A stretch of 64,000 nt of DNA from CAZSNT01 sp964607765 (GCA_964607765.1 CAZSNT010000004.1:1-64000), one strand, 5' to 3'; positions 23,737 through 32,021 are shown, counted from the first letter of the stretch. The notes: generated by a model from the sequence alone, not told the origin. Numbers and translations: made by a program.

Positions 23737-23776
23737 GAAAGGCGGGACACAGCATGGAGGCCGTCTCCCGCCTTTC
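23737..23776 (-). terminator. Leader hairpin before the Gp88-like gene
   Basis: GAAAGGCGGGA pairs perfectly with TCCCGCCTTTC over an 18-base loop, followed on the minus strand by GTGTTTCTGGAGGG. The same tail, TTTCGTGTTTCTGG, follows the hairpin before the MoxR gene. Confidence 0.7.
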
Positions 23777-23789
23777 TGGTTGTGGTTGT

Positions 23790-24115
23790 GAATGTGGGAG
23801 CTCCGCGTCCCCACACCCCGCGGCAAAGGGACGCGTCCCTCTGCACTCCCGATGCTGTCTGTGCGTGCGCGCCGACGCTTGCTGCGTCCGCTCTCCGCAC
23901 GCCCAAACGGTGGCCAGCCTTCGGCCTAGGAGAGCCGGCCCCGTCTCGGGGAATCCACACGCGTCAGCGTGCGGCCGCCGCAGGCGCGAGCAGAGTCCTG
24001 CAGGAAGCAGGAAGCGCTCGCGTCTGCATGCACCGAGAGGTCCGGGGAGTCAACGACGCCCCGGCCTGGGCTCGGGAAGTGGCGGAGCGCCCTTGCCCCG
24101 CCGGAGGCAAGACAA
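23790..24115. repeat. Structured intergenic repeat, copy 2
   Basis: Same block order as copy 1. The head hairpin is AGGGAC/GTCCCT. The outer stem is GTCTG-GCGTGCG with CGCACGC-CAAAC, and the inner stem is GACGC/GCGTC, a compensated change from copies 1 and 3. It ends with the GGTCCGGGGAGT tail and GCCGGAGGCA, two bases before the next gene's stop. Confidence 0.8.
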
Positions 24116-24117
24116 CG

Positions 24118-25515
24118 TCAGAGCACTTCGACGAAGGCACCGTCGAGCTTGACGCGGCGATGAAGCAGGGCTTCGGCGAGGTCCGTGAGGGTCACGGACG
24201 TGTTACGGTGGGATGCTTCGAGGATCGTGTTACCCCGCATGTGGCGCAGGCAATACATGGCGAGAAGAGACGAGCTCAGCCCATGTCCGGAGAGCACCGG
24301 GAACCGTTGCCAGTTCAGGTGTCCGGACTTCAGACGGACGAAGCGTCTTCGGGCGAAGAACTCGTCCAGCTCGTGCTCGACGCGGCCATACTCCTCAGCC
24401 AGTAGTTCCGCGATGCGGCCGACCAACTGTTCCTTCCGACCCGAGGTCTTCCACCCGAACTCCCGTAGCGTCTCCTGCAGGTGCTCATTCGTACGCTCAG
24501 CATCGATCGGCTTCGCCACCATGTAACAGGGCACGGCGCTGTGCTGGAGTTTCGCCGCCGGTGTCCACTCGGTCACGACCGCCCCGTAACGCAGGCGAGG
24601 GAACCGGAGTCGGAAGCACAGGTCATCCAGCACCTCCTCCATAACGGAGAGTGACGAATCGAAGCAATAGCGCCCTGTGCCGCGCCCGACCCGCTGTGCC
24701 AGTGTCCGTGCGTAGTCACGTTGCGAATCACTGTTCCCAAGATCGGGCAGCCAGCGCACGCGGTCTCCGCTGACCAGGCACTTGTACTTCAGCGTCGCAT
24801 CTCGGTTGTCGGGGTGCGTTCGCCACTCGACGTTGCAGTCTTCGATTCTGGGCACGAGCCTGAGGTAGCCGCTGTCCGTGACCAACCCCGGCAGTACTCC
24901 CGCGCAGCGGAAGTTCTGAAGCTCGAGACCGTGCTGAAGTAAGAGCCGGTCCTCGGTCAGGAAGTCATCGACGCTCAGCATGCGTCCAAGGTCGTAGTCG
25001 TCCAGGCTCCCGTAACCGGTCAGCTTGATGTCAGGCTTGATCGACTTCAGGAATGCCCGGATGCCCGCGAAGTCCGAACCGACTCCCCGAGCGAGTTCCC
25101 TGGCAACGGAATGGCCCCAAGTCTCACGCAGGTGTGTTGCCGCAATGTCCCGTAGTTCCCCGAAGGAGATGCCGTCGACGAACTGCACACTCGCTCTGAG
25201 CTTCTTCAGCAGATCGTCGAGCATGACCGTTGGCTTCCGTTGCCAGTAAGCAGGCGTGGTAGGCTTGACGATGTTGAAGCCGAGCAGGTGGGCCTTGAGC
25301 CCCGGGACGAACGCGTCATCCGCGTTCATCCGCTCGATGATTGCGTCGGTCGTGCCCCAGCAGTCGTGGCCCAACCCCGTGGTGTGCGAGTGGGGGTGAA
25401 CTCCATGGTGGAATACGTCCGCCAGAGACACGTCTTCGAGCACAAACTCCAGTCGTTGAAACCGCGGCACAGTCGCGTCCGCGACCAGCCGCAACCGGTA
25501 GCTTTGGATCTTCAT
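24118..25515 (-). CDS. SAP-domain protein of unknown function
   Basis: A 465-residue soluble protein starting MKIQSYRLRLVADA, with AAAGGAACG upstream. A SAP-like helix-turn-helix (LQETLREFGWKTSGRK, then LVGRIAELLAEEYG) at about residues 350-385 suggests DNA binding. The N-terminal 330 residues are unrecognised and contain FHHGVHPHSHTTGLGHDCWG, a histidine-rich patch that could bind metal. The end of the gene abuts intergenic repeat copy 2, and its start follows copy 3. Probably DNA-associated, but no enzyme activity can be assigned. Confidence 0.7.
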   Translation of the reverse strand: MKIQSYRLRLVADATVPRFQRLEFVLEDVSLADVFHHGVHPHSHTTGLGHDCWGTTDAIIERMNADDAFVPGLKAHLLGFNIVKPTTPAYWQRKPTVMLDDLLKKLRASVQFVDGISFGELRDIAATHLRETWGHSVARELARGVGSDFAGIRAFLKSIKPDIKLTGYGSLDDYDLGRMLSVDDFLTEDRLLLQHGLELQNFRCAGVLPGLVTDSGYLRLVPRIEDCNVEWRTHPDNRDATLKYKCLVSGDRVRWLPDLGNSDSQRDYARTLAQRVGRGTGRYCFDSSLSVMEEVLDDLCFRLRFPRLRYGAVVTEWTPAAKLQHSAVPCYMVAKPIDAERTNEHLQETLREFGWKTSGRKEQLVGRIAELLAEEYGRVEHELDEFFARRRFVRLKSGHLNWQRFPVLSGHGLSSSLLAMYCLRHMRGNTILEASHRNTSVTLTDLAEALLHRRVKLDGAFVEVL

Positions 25516-25535
25516 GATCACGTTCCTTTCTGGTT

Positions 25536-25906
25536 GTGGGATGCGAGGACGCTGCCCTCGCGCTCCCGCCAAAGGGGCATTGTCCCTTGTGGAATCCCGG
25601 TGTGTGTCTGTGTGCGCGCGCCGATGCCGGAGACGGCATCAGCTCTCCGCGCACACAGACGGCAACCAACGCCGAAGCGGCGTATGGAATAGGAGGGGAG
25701 AGTGGAGAAAGTGCTTCTTGCCGGCCTTCCTCCTCTCTCTTCGTCGGCTCTGCCGACCGGCAACGCGCTGAGATCTGGAGCGGTCGGTGAAACTGGCCGA
25801 TCGGATCGCAGTGCTTCCCCCTGCACCGAGGGGTCCGGGGAGACGAGTCGCCCCGGCCCAGGATTGGTAAGGGGCGGAGCGCCCTTGCCCCGCCGGAGGC
25901 ATTCCC
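25536..25906. repeat. Structured intergenic repeat, copy 3
   Basis: The longest and best-paired copy. After the AAAGGGGC/GTCCCTT head, GTCTGTGTGCGCG pairs perfectly with CGCGCACACAGAC and encloses GATGCCG-GAGA-CGGCATC. The AGGGGTCCGGGGAG tail and GCCGGAGGCA end the element next to the MoxR gene stop. Its first bases share GGACGCTGCCCTCGCGCTCC with the 3' end of ardC. Confidence 0.85.
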
Positions 25907-27382
25907 TCAGCCGGCGAGGAGCTCGTTGAACTCCGTGAAGTCGGTCGCGATGCGGTCACGCGCGTCGTCGATGGACTCCGCAGTGACCCGACCGGCTTCC
26001 GTCAGGCGCTTGAGGTGGTGGTAGGCGAGCATCCTGCCGAGGTCGTTCGGCTGATCCAGCAGGGCTTCAGCCTGCTCAATCAGTTCCACGGCCTCTCCCT
26101 TCAGGCTTGGCAGATTGCCTGTGCTCAGGCTGGCGACGTTCACCCGCGTCCCCAGCTTCTCGAGAAGCTCCTGCGGGATCGTGCCGGGGCGATGGGCCTC
26201 GATCTGCAAGGCGATGTAGGCCAGGATCGATACATCCTGCCCGGAGTCGGCCAGGTCGTTCCAGGCCTTCGCCTTCGCTAACTCCGAGAGATCCTCGCTC
26301 ACGAGGATTCGGGTCTTCTCCAGCAGGTCGTCGCACGTGAAGAGACGGTAGATAGTCTCCGTGCGAGTCATGTCCGAACCGTGGTGGAAGTACGCCGCGA
26401 GAAGATCCAGGCAGACCTCGACCTTGTGCAGGAACTCCTCCTCGTTGATTCCATCGGCTGCGATGCCGATCGGGATGCTGGCGAGGATTACCCGCTTGGC
26501 GCTCTCGACCAGATCGGGAATGGGCTCCCGAAGCCGGTCGGTCCGAGCCATTTCCACGCTCCTGACAGCCAGAAGCGTGCGGTACATGAACCCGAGCCGG
26601 CGTCCATCGAGCTTGACCTTGCCTTCTGTCTCCTTCAGGATCAGGATGGCAAGCCTGCTCAGGAACTCGCCCAGCGTTTCGAGCTGCCCTCTGAGCCCCA
26701 TGAAATGGGTCGCGGCATCGGACAGTAGCTCGGCGATCTGCGTACCGGTTGCCGACGTTTCCCGGGCGGTAACGGTCCTTGCCTGGGAACCCGTCTCCAC
26801 CCACTCGCCCAGGCTTGGTGCATCATCGCCGTTGATGTGGTGGACCACGCGGACGCGGTCCTGCTCTTCCATGTCCAGCGCCTCTGGCGGGTACAGGAAG
26901 ATCGCGAAGCGGCCGATCAGAGCCGCATCCATTGTCTGTGTGCCGCTGTATCGGCTGTCGTCCGACGGGTTCATGGCGGCCCAGACCCACTTCACGGCAG
27001 TGGGGAAGCCCATGATCTTCCGGGACCGGATGATCTCGAGCCATTTGGCCTGGAGTTCGGGCAGCGCCCGGTTGATCTCGTCGATCAACACGAACTCTTT
27101 GTCCCAGACTGTCACCGCACTCGGGACATACTCGACATGTCCCTGTTTCAGGGCTTCGACGTTCGGGAACCCGAGCACGTCTTCGAACAGGCTCTTGCTC
27201 GCATCGTAGGCCATGAAGGCCTTGTCCAGGGATTGCGCGACCTTGTACGCCACGTGCGTCTTGGCGGCGCCGTGGGCGCCGACCATCAACAGCGGGTCCC
27301 CGGTCAGGAGTGACGCCAGCACCAGGTCCTCATCTTCCAGGCTCCAGCCGTACACTCCGAGTTGCTCAAGTAGCTTTGCCAT
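25907..27382 (-). CDS. MoxR-family AAA+ ATPase
   Basis: A 491-residue AAA+ protein. Walker A is MVGAHGAAKTHVAYK near residue 33. Walker B/motif is KEFVLIDEINRALPELQ, the sensor segment is VKWVWAAMNPSDDSRYSG, and an Arg finger region follows (ALIGRFAIFLYPPEA). These are MoxR-type features. MoxR ATPases act as chaperones for metal-centre or complex assembly with a VWA-domain partner. The VWA/zincin protein three genes upstream (28722-30011) is the likely partner. The start MAKLLEQLG has AGGAGAA upstream and a hairpin 43 bases before it. Confidence 0.88.
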   Translation of the reverse strand: MAKLLEQLGVYGWSLEDEDLVLASLLTGDPLLMVGAHGAAKTHVAYKVAQSLDKAFMAYDASKSLFEDVLGFPNVEALKQGHVEYVPSAVTVWDKEFVLIDEINRALPELQAKWLEIIRSRKIMGFPTAVKWVWAAMNPSDDSRYSGTQTMDAALIGRFAIFLYPPEALDMEEQDRVRVVHHINGDDAPSLGEWVETGSQARTVTARETSATGTQIAELLSDAATHFMGLRGQLETLGEFLSRLAILILKETEGKVKLDGRRLGFMYRTLLAVRSVEMARTDRLREPIPDLVESAKRVILASIPIGIAADGINEEEFLHKVEVCLDLLAAYFHHGSDMTRTETIYRLFTCDDLLEKTRILVSEDLSELAKAKAWNDLADSGQDVSILAYIALQIEAHRPGTIPQELLEKLGTRVNVASLSTGNLPSLKGEAVELIEQAEALLDQPNDLGRMLAYHHLKRLTEAGRVTAESIDDARDRIATDFTEFNELLAG

Positions 27383-27424
27383 GGTTCAGTTCTCCTTTGT
27401 TTGGTTTGGTCCAGAAACACGAAA

Positions 27425-27450
27425 GGCCCGTGGGCATTGGCCCACGAGCC
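27425..27450 (-). terminator. Leader hairpin before the MoxR gene
   Basis: GGC-CGTGGGC pairs with GCCCACG-GCC (one mismatch), followed on the minus strand by TTTCGTGTTTCTGG, the same tail as the hairpin before the Gp88-like gene. Confidence 0.65.
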
Positions 27451-27454
27451 TGTT

Positions 27455-27504
27455 CCGGATCGCTTCGCTATGTCCAAAGGGCACTCGTGCCCTCTGGACA
27501 CCCG
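27455..27504. repeat. Structured intergenic repeat, head fragment
   Basis: GGATCGCTTCGCTATG, then a CAAAGGGCAC/GTGCCCT hairpin, then CTGGACACCCG. It is nearly identical to the first 50 bases of copy 4 at 28425. Only the head is present, so it is a truncated or minimal form. Confidence 0.75.
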
Positions 27505-28083
27505 TTACTGTCTTGCCTCCTCGTTGTTGTCGTGCTCTTCGCTTAGATCCTGATCCTCAATCTCGAACGTGTTCCGCACGGATTCCCAGTCCATGCCATC
27601 CGCATTGGGGTTGTGGTGGCAGAGGTGCGCGCGCACTCGGGTAACGCCGACGCGATTGCCACAGATGCGGCAACGCAGCCGGTCCGACGGGGAGCTGCCA
27701 TCCGACAGGTCCACCGTGCGACGAATGCCTGTCTTGGCGCAGGTCACATCGAACACCGTGGCGATCGAGTCTCGCCGACGCTGTATCCCCAGTGCCTGTT
27801 GAGCTGCCTGGCGGAAGCCCGTCGCAGACACGTCGATGGTCCACTCCACGAAAAACTCTCGATCTGAAGCTTGCCGCGCGCACGCAAGTTGATCGCTATT
27901 TCCCGCTGCCTCCGTCGAGGATGCGATCGGATACACCAGGCAGCCGCATGCCGGGCACGTGCCGGCGGGCACCGTTTTCCCCGGGTCGAGTCGACTGCCC
28001 AAGCTCGGGATGTCGGGCAATCGGTGTTCGAGTTCACCTTCTCCGCTGAAGGTCCTGCCGCAGTTGTCACATACCAGTTTCAT
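27505..28083 (-). CDS. Zinc-finger protein of unknown function
   Basis: A 192-residue protein with three likely zinc sites: CDNCGRTF at 5-12, CPACGCLVY at about 43-51, and CRICGNRV with RAHLCHH at about 140-160. The first looks like a C2 half paired with CPAC; the last resembles a C2H2 finger. A central helical region (FRQAAQQALGIQRRRD) separates them. The acidic C-terminus is probably disordered. It overlaps the upstream gene by 4 bases. Nucleic acid binding is likely; nothing more specific can be said. Confidence 0.7.
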   Translation of the reverse strand: MKLVCDNCGRTFSGEGELEHRLPDIPSLGSRLDPGKTVPAGTCPACGCLVYPIASSTEAAGNSDQLACARQASDREFFVEWTIDVSATGFRQAAQQALGIQRRRDSIATVFDVTCAKTGIRRTVDLSDGSSPSDRLRCRICGNRVGVTRVRAHLCHHNPNADGMDWESVRNTFEIEDQDLSEEHDNNEEARQ

Positions 28084-28400
28084 GTTCTCACCTCATCTTT
28101 CGGTTGGTTGGGGTCCACGATTACGGCACCCAGTGTGCGGCAGAATGCCCTGATCGCGCTTCTCCATGGCCAGCCGTCACCCCAGTACTGCTGGCCATCG
28201 ACCAGCAACCGGGGCAACAGCCCTTCGTGCTCGTCTCCGAAAGGCCCGTAGGCCTCAAAGAACGGTGGGCATCCGTCCAGTGTCCGGGACAGGACGTAGC
28301 GCTTCCCTGTCGAGTCCCGGAACCACCGTTCGGAGTGCCGGTTGATCGCGCGGCTGTCGTGCCCATACGTCTCCCGGCGGATTTCGGTCAATTCCTTCAT
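28080..28400 (-). CDS. Small hypothetical protein
   Basis: A 106-residue soluble protein starting MKELTEIRRETYGHDSRAIN, with AGAGAGG upstream. It is rich in aromatic residues in the middle (CPPFFEAYGPF, YWGDGWPW). The family is not recognised. A 4-base overlap with the zinc-finger gene indicates co-translation. Composition is like its neighbours, so I accept it as a real gene. Confidence 0.6.
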   Translation of the reverse strand: MKELTEIRRETYGHDSRAINRHSERWFRDSTGKRYVLSRTLDGCPPFFEAYGPFGDEHEGLLPRLLVDGQQYWGDGWPWRSAIRAFCRTLGAVIVDPNQPKDEVRT

Positions 28401-28424
28401 CTGTGGTCCTCTCTCTGGTTCCGG

Positions 28425-28717
28425 ATCGCTTCGCTATGACCAAAGGGCACTCGTGCCCTCTGGACACCCGGTTCTGTTTGCCGGGCTCGCGCACAGCTAT
28501 CGCCGAGCGCAAGTCCGTTAAACGTTCGCGTCGGCGCCAATGCGCCGAGGGGGATCTTCTTGCACACGCGGCAGCGTGTCGGCCACCGCATTGGCGAGTG
28601 GAGGGTCGCGGCACGCGGACATCGCACGCCAATGCAGTAAGGAGGTGGGCCTGGGAGGAGTCGAGACGCCTCCCAGCAGGGGTGTTGGTGACAGCATCCC
28701 CGACCCGCCAGAGGCAT
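28425..28717. repeat. Structured intergenic repeat, copy 4
   Basis: The head is GGATCGCTTCGCTATG with AGGGCAC/GTGCCCT. The middle is diverged, with CGCCAATGCG and CGCATTGGCG as an inverted pair around an ACACGCGGCAGCGTGT stem. The tail at 28647-28717 closely matches the repeat piece inside the methyltransferase gene at 8058-8128. It lies between a small gene and the zincin/VWA gene stop. Confidence 0.8.
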
Positions 28718-28721
28718 GACC

Positions 28722-30011
28722 TCACGCGATCACTTCGGCCAACTGCACGACTTCCCCGAAGGGAGCCAACTCGGGACAGTCGGTCTTGGCGCCGAAGAGA
28801 ATGGTGAGGATGACGGGACGGTCTTCGCCGAGTTGCCGGGCGTGATCGTCATCCAGGCTGGCGTAACCGTCGGTCAGCATGACCGCGCGGTCGTATCCTC
28901 TCTCGGTGATCGCCCGCGCGACACAGTTGAAGTCGGTGCCGTAGGTCGTACTCAGGCGTCCGGCGCACAACGTGTCGAACGGCACTTCCCGGACGGCATT
29001 GCTGAAGAGATGCACGGACCGGATTCGCTCCCGGTAGTGGGAGAGCAGTCCCACGATTGCCGGCAGGTGGTCGTTGACCGATCCGGACACGTCCAGGAAG
29101 ACCGCGACGCCTTTGCGTTCCTCCCGGATTTCTGGCTGGCGGTTCCTGAACAGTCCCGGCCAGACGCCCGCACTCAACATCACCAGGTCCCGACGTGAGG
29201 GACGGATCGGGAACGGGGAAGTGACGCGCCGATTGCGTTTGCTCTCGCCGAAGAAGCCACCGAGGAGCTTCCGGCTCACGTAACGCGCGAGGAGCCCCTC
29301 GCGGATGGTCTCCTTCCGTTTCAGCACCTCGATAAGCAGATCCTGCAGGTGTGGACATCGACCCGCCCCAGTCCCTGCGTCGCGAACCACCCGAAGTAGA
29401 TCCTCGGTGACACGGGAGGCAACTGCAGAGGGCCAGCCGGCAGCGCCACTGTCGGAGGCGTTCCTCTTCCCATGCGAGCCGATCAGGAGCACGCTCGGGG
29501 CGGTTCCTGGGGCAAGCACGCGCAGAGATTGGATGATCTCTCCCGCGCTGAGTGACGGCGCCGGGCCGGTCTGGGGGTAGAGATGCTGATAGAGCATCTG
29601 ATAGCGGCTGTGCGACATGGCACTTCCCGGGCGAAGGAGACCGGATAGCCCGCGTTCGGGATAGGTGCGGAGAAACAGAGAGCCGTGGCCGGACGGCTCG
29701 GCGAATACGTGTGCGATGATGGCGTTGATGACGGCGTCGCAGGCAATGTTCGCGATTTCGTCGTTTGGGTGGATGAAGTGTCCGAAGGCCGGGTGGAGGA
29801 GCTCGTGACAGAGCAGGCAGAAGAGATCCACGTCCGTCCGAACGTGCTGCTCGACGAATCGTGGACCGTAGCGGAGTTCGCCCGCGGCATCGATACATGC
29901 CGTGGGCACTGACGGATCCGGTACGGTCCGTTCTACGAACGTGGCGACGAAAGAGTCGGGACCGAAGCAGCGACGGAAGACGTCTCGTACAGTTTCCAGA
30001 TTGATGTTCAT
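28722..30011 (-). CDS. Zincin-like peptidase fused to VWA-like domain (DUF2201 type)
   Basis: A 429-residue protein. The N-terminal domain has the zinc motif CHELLHPAFGH near residue 65, in the context DVDLFCL and ACDAVINAII, typical of DUF2201 putative metallopeptidases. The C-terminal domain is VWA-like with a MIDAS-type DVSGSVND near residue 310 and a later LTDGY. This family is a standard partner of MoxR ATPases, and one lies three genes downstream, so the two probably form a chaperone pair. The target is unknown. The start overlaps the sigma-like gene by 4 bases. Confidence 0.85.
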   Translation of the reverse strand: MNINLETVRDVFRRCFGPDSFVATFVERTVPDPSVPTACIDAAGELRYGPRFVEQHVRTDVDLFCLLCHELLHPAFGHFIHPNDEIANIACDAVINAIIAHVFAEPSGHGSLFLRTYPERGLSGLLRPGSAMSHSRYQMLYQHLYPQTGPAPSLSAGEIIQSLRVLAPGTAPSVLLIGSHGKRNASDSGAAGWPSAVASRVTEDLLRVVRDAGTGAGRCPHLQDLLIEVLKRKETIREGLLARYVSRKLLGGFFGESKRNRRVTSPFPIRPSRRDLVMLSAGVWPGLFRNRQPEIREERKGVAVFLDVSGSVNDHLPAIVGLLSHYRERIRSVHLFSNAVREVPFDTLCAGRLSTTYGTDFNCVARAITERGYDRAVMLTDGYASLDDDHARQLGEDRPVILTILFGAKTDCPELAPFGEVVQLAEVIA

Positions 30012-30715
30012 GAGTGTTGGTCCTTTCGTGATCGACGGGTGGAATGGCCAGTGCCGTCCAGGCCCGGGAAGCCCTGGATCGCGTCTGGTGTGGTGGTCAT
30101 CAGTTGGGGCACTTCTGAATGCGTGAGAAGGCAGAGGGCCGACGAAGCAGTGTCTCCCCAGAAGGCCCGGATCTTCTCGCCAATGCTCCGCCGAATCTGA
30201 ACGACCCTCGGCGGAGACAGCCCGAGATGTGTGGCGATCTCGGCAGGGCCACAGCCGTTGATCGTCTGCGCCAGAACGAAGCGCTGGCGATCGGACAGAG
30301 TGCTGAGAAGTGCCTCCAGGTCGAGGCGGGTCAGTGTGACTATGTCAGGGCTCCCGGGCTGGTCGGCAAGTGGGGCCGCCAAGGATATCTCATCGCCGGC
30401 GAGATCCGGGGGGACGGGGATGAGTCGGCTGTTACCATCCAGTACGCAGCCAGGGGACATGACGTCGGTGCGGCCGCTTCCGCATGACCGGCGGCCTGAA
30501 CGTAACCGGCGGACGACGTAGAAGACGATCTGTCCCGGCACCAGTTCCCGGCCCCGCAGGGCCAGCGCCACGGAGTCCTTCCAGGCCATCGCGATGCCGT
30601 CCTGGATCAGCTCTCGGCGGTCCTCCGAGCCCACAGGATTGACGAGCCATGACACTGCCTTCCTGACGGCTGGAGCGATTTCGTTCAGGAAACGTCTGTG
30701 CAGTTCTTCTTCCAT
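30008..30715 (-). CDS. Sigma-70 region 4-like HTH protein
   Basis: A 235-residue protein. Residues about 140-190 read LSTLSDRQRFVLAQTINGCG, then EIATHLGLSPPRVVQIRRS, a sigma-70 region 4 type HTH. The N-terminal part (VSWLVNPVGSEDRRELIQDG, AMAWKDSVALALRGRELVPG) is like a weak region 2. The C-terminal 50 residues are low-complexity. It may be a sigma factor or a sigma-like regulator for this element. It heads the minus-strand cluster; GGAGAGGAAAG precedes the ATG. The shared hairpin tails and leaders in the cluster could reflect common control, but no promoter consensus is visible to link to this protein. Confidence 0.75.
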   Translation of the reverse strand: MEEELHRRFLNEIAPAVRKAVSWLVNPVGSEDRRELIQDGIAMAWKDSVALALRGRELVPGQIVFYVVRRLRSGRRSCGSGRTDVMSPGCVLDGNSRLIPVPPDLAGDEISLAAPLADQPGSPDIVTLTRLDLEALLSTLSDRQRFVLAQTINGCGPAEIATHLGLSPPRVVQIRRSIGEKIRAFWGDTASSALCLLTHSEVPQLMTTTPDAIQGFPGLDGTGHSTRRSRKDQHS

Positions 30716-31115
30716 CGACTTTCCTCTCCTTGTGCGGGCTGTGTTCTGTTCTTCGGATCATCGCGCTTGGTGAGTGCTGCCCAGCGTGGGACGACCCCGT
30801 GGGGGCGATGTCCTTCTGGAACGGCGAAGCCCAACCAGGCACATGGCACGAGCTGGGCTTCAGAATTCGGGTCGGGGGCTGTTCGGTGGTTCAGACCATG
30901 CAGTCTCCTTCCATGTTGAGGTGAACGGATTCAGGCAAGATGGGGAACACGGGGTCGTTGCGTTCCCCGACGAGAAGAAGCGTTGGCCAGCCAGAGAGAG
31001 CTGTCGCTGCGTCGGTCGTCTCTCGACGGAGGCCAACTTAGGAGGCAAGCTTGGCTCCCCGCGGACAGGAGATCGGTGTCAATCCTGTCACGAGAAGCGA
31101 AGTAAGCGCGTACGG
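30716..31115. other. Gene-free stretch between the sigma-like gene and the 53-residue ORF
   Basis: About 400 bases. Short open frames exist on both strands but lack ribosome sites and plausible composition. The region probably holds the promoter of the minus-strand cluster; I cannot point to a convincing -35/-10 or TATA box. Confidence 0.5.
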
Positions 31116-31277
31116 TCAGCGGTCGGGAGGCATCGTGCGCTTCCGATCATCCACTTCGAAGAACCTCTTGTGGTAGGTCCTGATCAGGTGATCGAGCTTT
31201 AAGTCGATGTCCCGTAGGCTGTTTTGGATATCAATGAGTGTGAGTTCCGTTTCTTCCAGTTCGGTATCGTTTGTCAT
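31116..31277 (-). CDS. 53-residue acidic helical protein
   Basis: The ORF begins MTNDTELEETELTLIDIQNS and continues with a heptad-like IDLKLDHLIRTYHKRFF, ending at a TGA at 31116. It is predicted to be mostly a single helix, like small coiled-coil partners or antitoxin-type peptides. A CCTTTATAAAC box lies 22-32 bases upstream, leaving almost no leader, and there is no ribosome site. The promoter-like box and the heptad pattern argue that it is real. Function unknown. Confidence 0.55.
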   Translation of the reverse strand: MTNDTELEETELTLIDIQNSLRDIDLKLDHLIRTYHKRFFEVDDRKRTMPPDR

Positions 31278-31298
31278 TCCGAAGTGGTAGTGGGCCTG

Positions 31299-31310
31299 TG
31301 TTTATAAAGG
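31299..31310 (-). promoter_or_regulatory. TATA-like promoter of the 53-residue ORF
   Basis: On the minus strand: CCGGAACCTTTATAAACAC. The box centre is about 27 bases before the ATG, as expected for an archaeal leaderless promoter. It is back-to-back with the promoter at 31348. Confidence 0.45.
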
Positions 31311-31347
31311 TTCCGGTTCTTGCCACGCGCACGTTGGGCCCCCGCCG

Positions 31348-31361
31348 AAAGCTTTATAAGG
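31348..31361 (+). promoter_or_regulatory. TATA-like promoter of the 31.4 kb operon
   Basis: CGAAAGCTTTATAAGG, with a BRE-like CGAAA directly before the TATA core, 34-43 bases before the ATG at 31395. It is nearly identical to the box at 15487. Confidence 0.5.
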
Positions 31362-31394
31362 CCGGGGTGCTTACCACTCTCCGGTGAAAACGAA

Positions 31395-32018
31395 ATGTGG
31401 TTCAACTATGCAAAGGACTGGGTCTCTCCTGACGAGAGCTGGGGGCATGCGGCGCAGCATCAGCTCTCCCCAGGGGGGCTGTTCGACCGGTACTCGCAGG
31501 AAGCCGAGGTCTACTACAAAGGAGGAGTGGACTACCTGAGCGGGTTCCCAGACCGGAAGAACGCACAAGGGCAGGCCACCTGGCTCCCGGAAACGGTGGA
31601 CGGGAAAGGTACAGGTCTGGAAGCCATCGCATCAGGGGAGACCGGGGACTTCGTCCAGGGGCTGATATCCGATAAGACCAAGTTCGCCGGCATCGCGGCC
31701 AAGAGCCTGCACGGCCTCATCTACGAGCGCCTCAGAATTCGGGAGTACAATCATGCGCAGATCGACTATGACACCTGTCACGCCTTGACACTGCTCTACG
31801 AACTGGAGCCATGGGCTCAGCTCGGGGGCTTTCAGCGCCAGCGCCAGACCCTGGACATGGCACTGTTCGGACTGGCACGCGAGAAGAGGATGGAGGATGT
31901 CTCGTGCTGGCGTGACGTATCTCGGTTGCAGCAGGATTTCGTGGCCGCACTGGCGGACTACGCTGCCGCAACCAGGCGTGAAGGGCTCTTCCAGAACGAG
32001 TCGTATCTGGAGAGGTGA
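31395..32018 (+). CDS. Hypothetical protein, partner of the HerA-like ATPase
   Basis: A 207-residue soluble protein starting MWFNYAKDWVSPDESWGHAA. It is rich in aromatic residues and contains IRIREYNHAQIDYDTCHALT and FGLAREKRMEDV. No domain is recognised. The frame extends upstream of 31395 but the TATA-like box and the composition favour this start. It ends 3 bases before the ATPase gene, so the two are co-transcribed and probably work together. Confidence 0.75.
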   Translation: MWFNYAKDWVSPDESWGHAAQHQLSPGGLFDRYSQEAEVYYKGGVDYLSGFPDRKNAQGQATWLPETVDGKGTGLEAIASGETGDFVQGLISDKTKFAGIAAKSLHGLIYERLRIREYNHAQIDYDTCHALTLLYELEPWAQLGGFQRQRQTLDMALFGLAREKRMEDVSCWRDVSRLQQDFVAALADYAAATRREGLFQNESYLER

Positions 32019-32021
32019 GGG

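Noticed and set aside
19303..28717. CRISPR array
   Set aside because: Repeats are about 300 bases, few and structured, with no regular short spacers and no cas genes.
30716..31115. tRNA or other RNA gene in the gap before the 53-residue ORF
   Set aside because: I looked for the TTC loop and acceptor pairing and found none.
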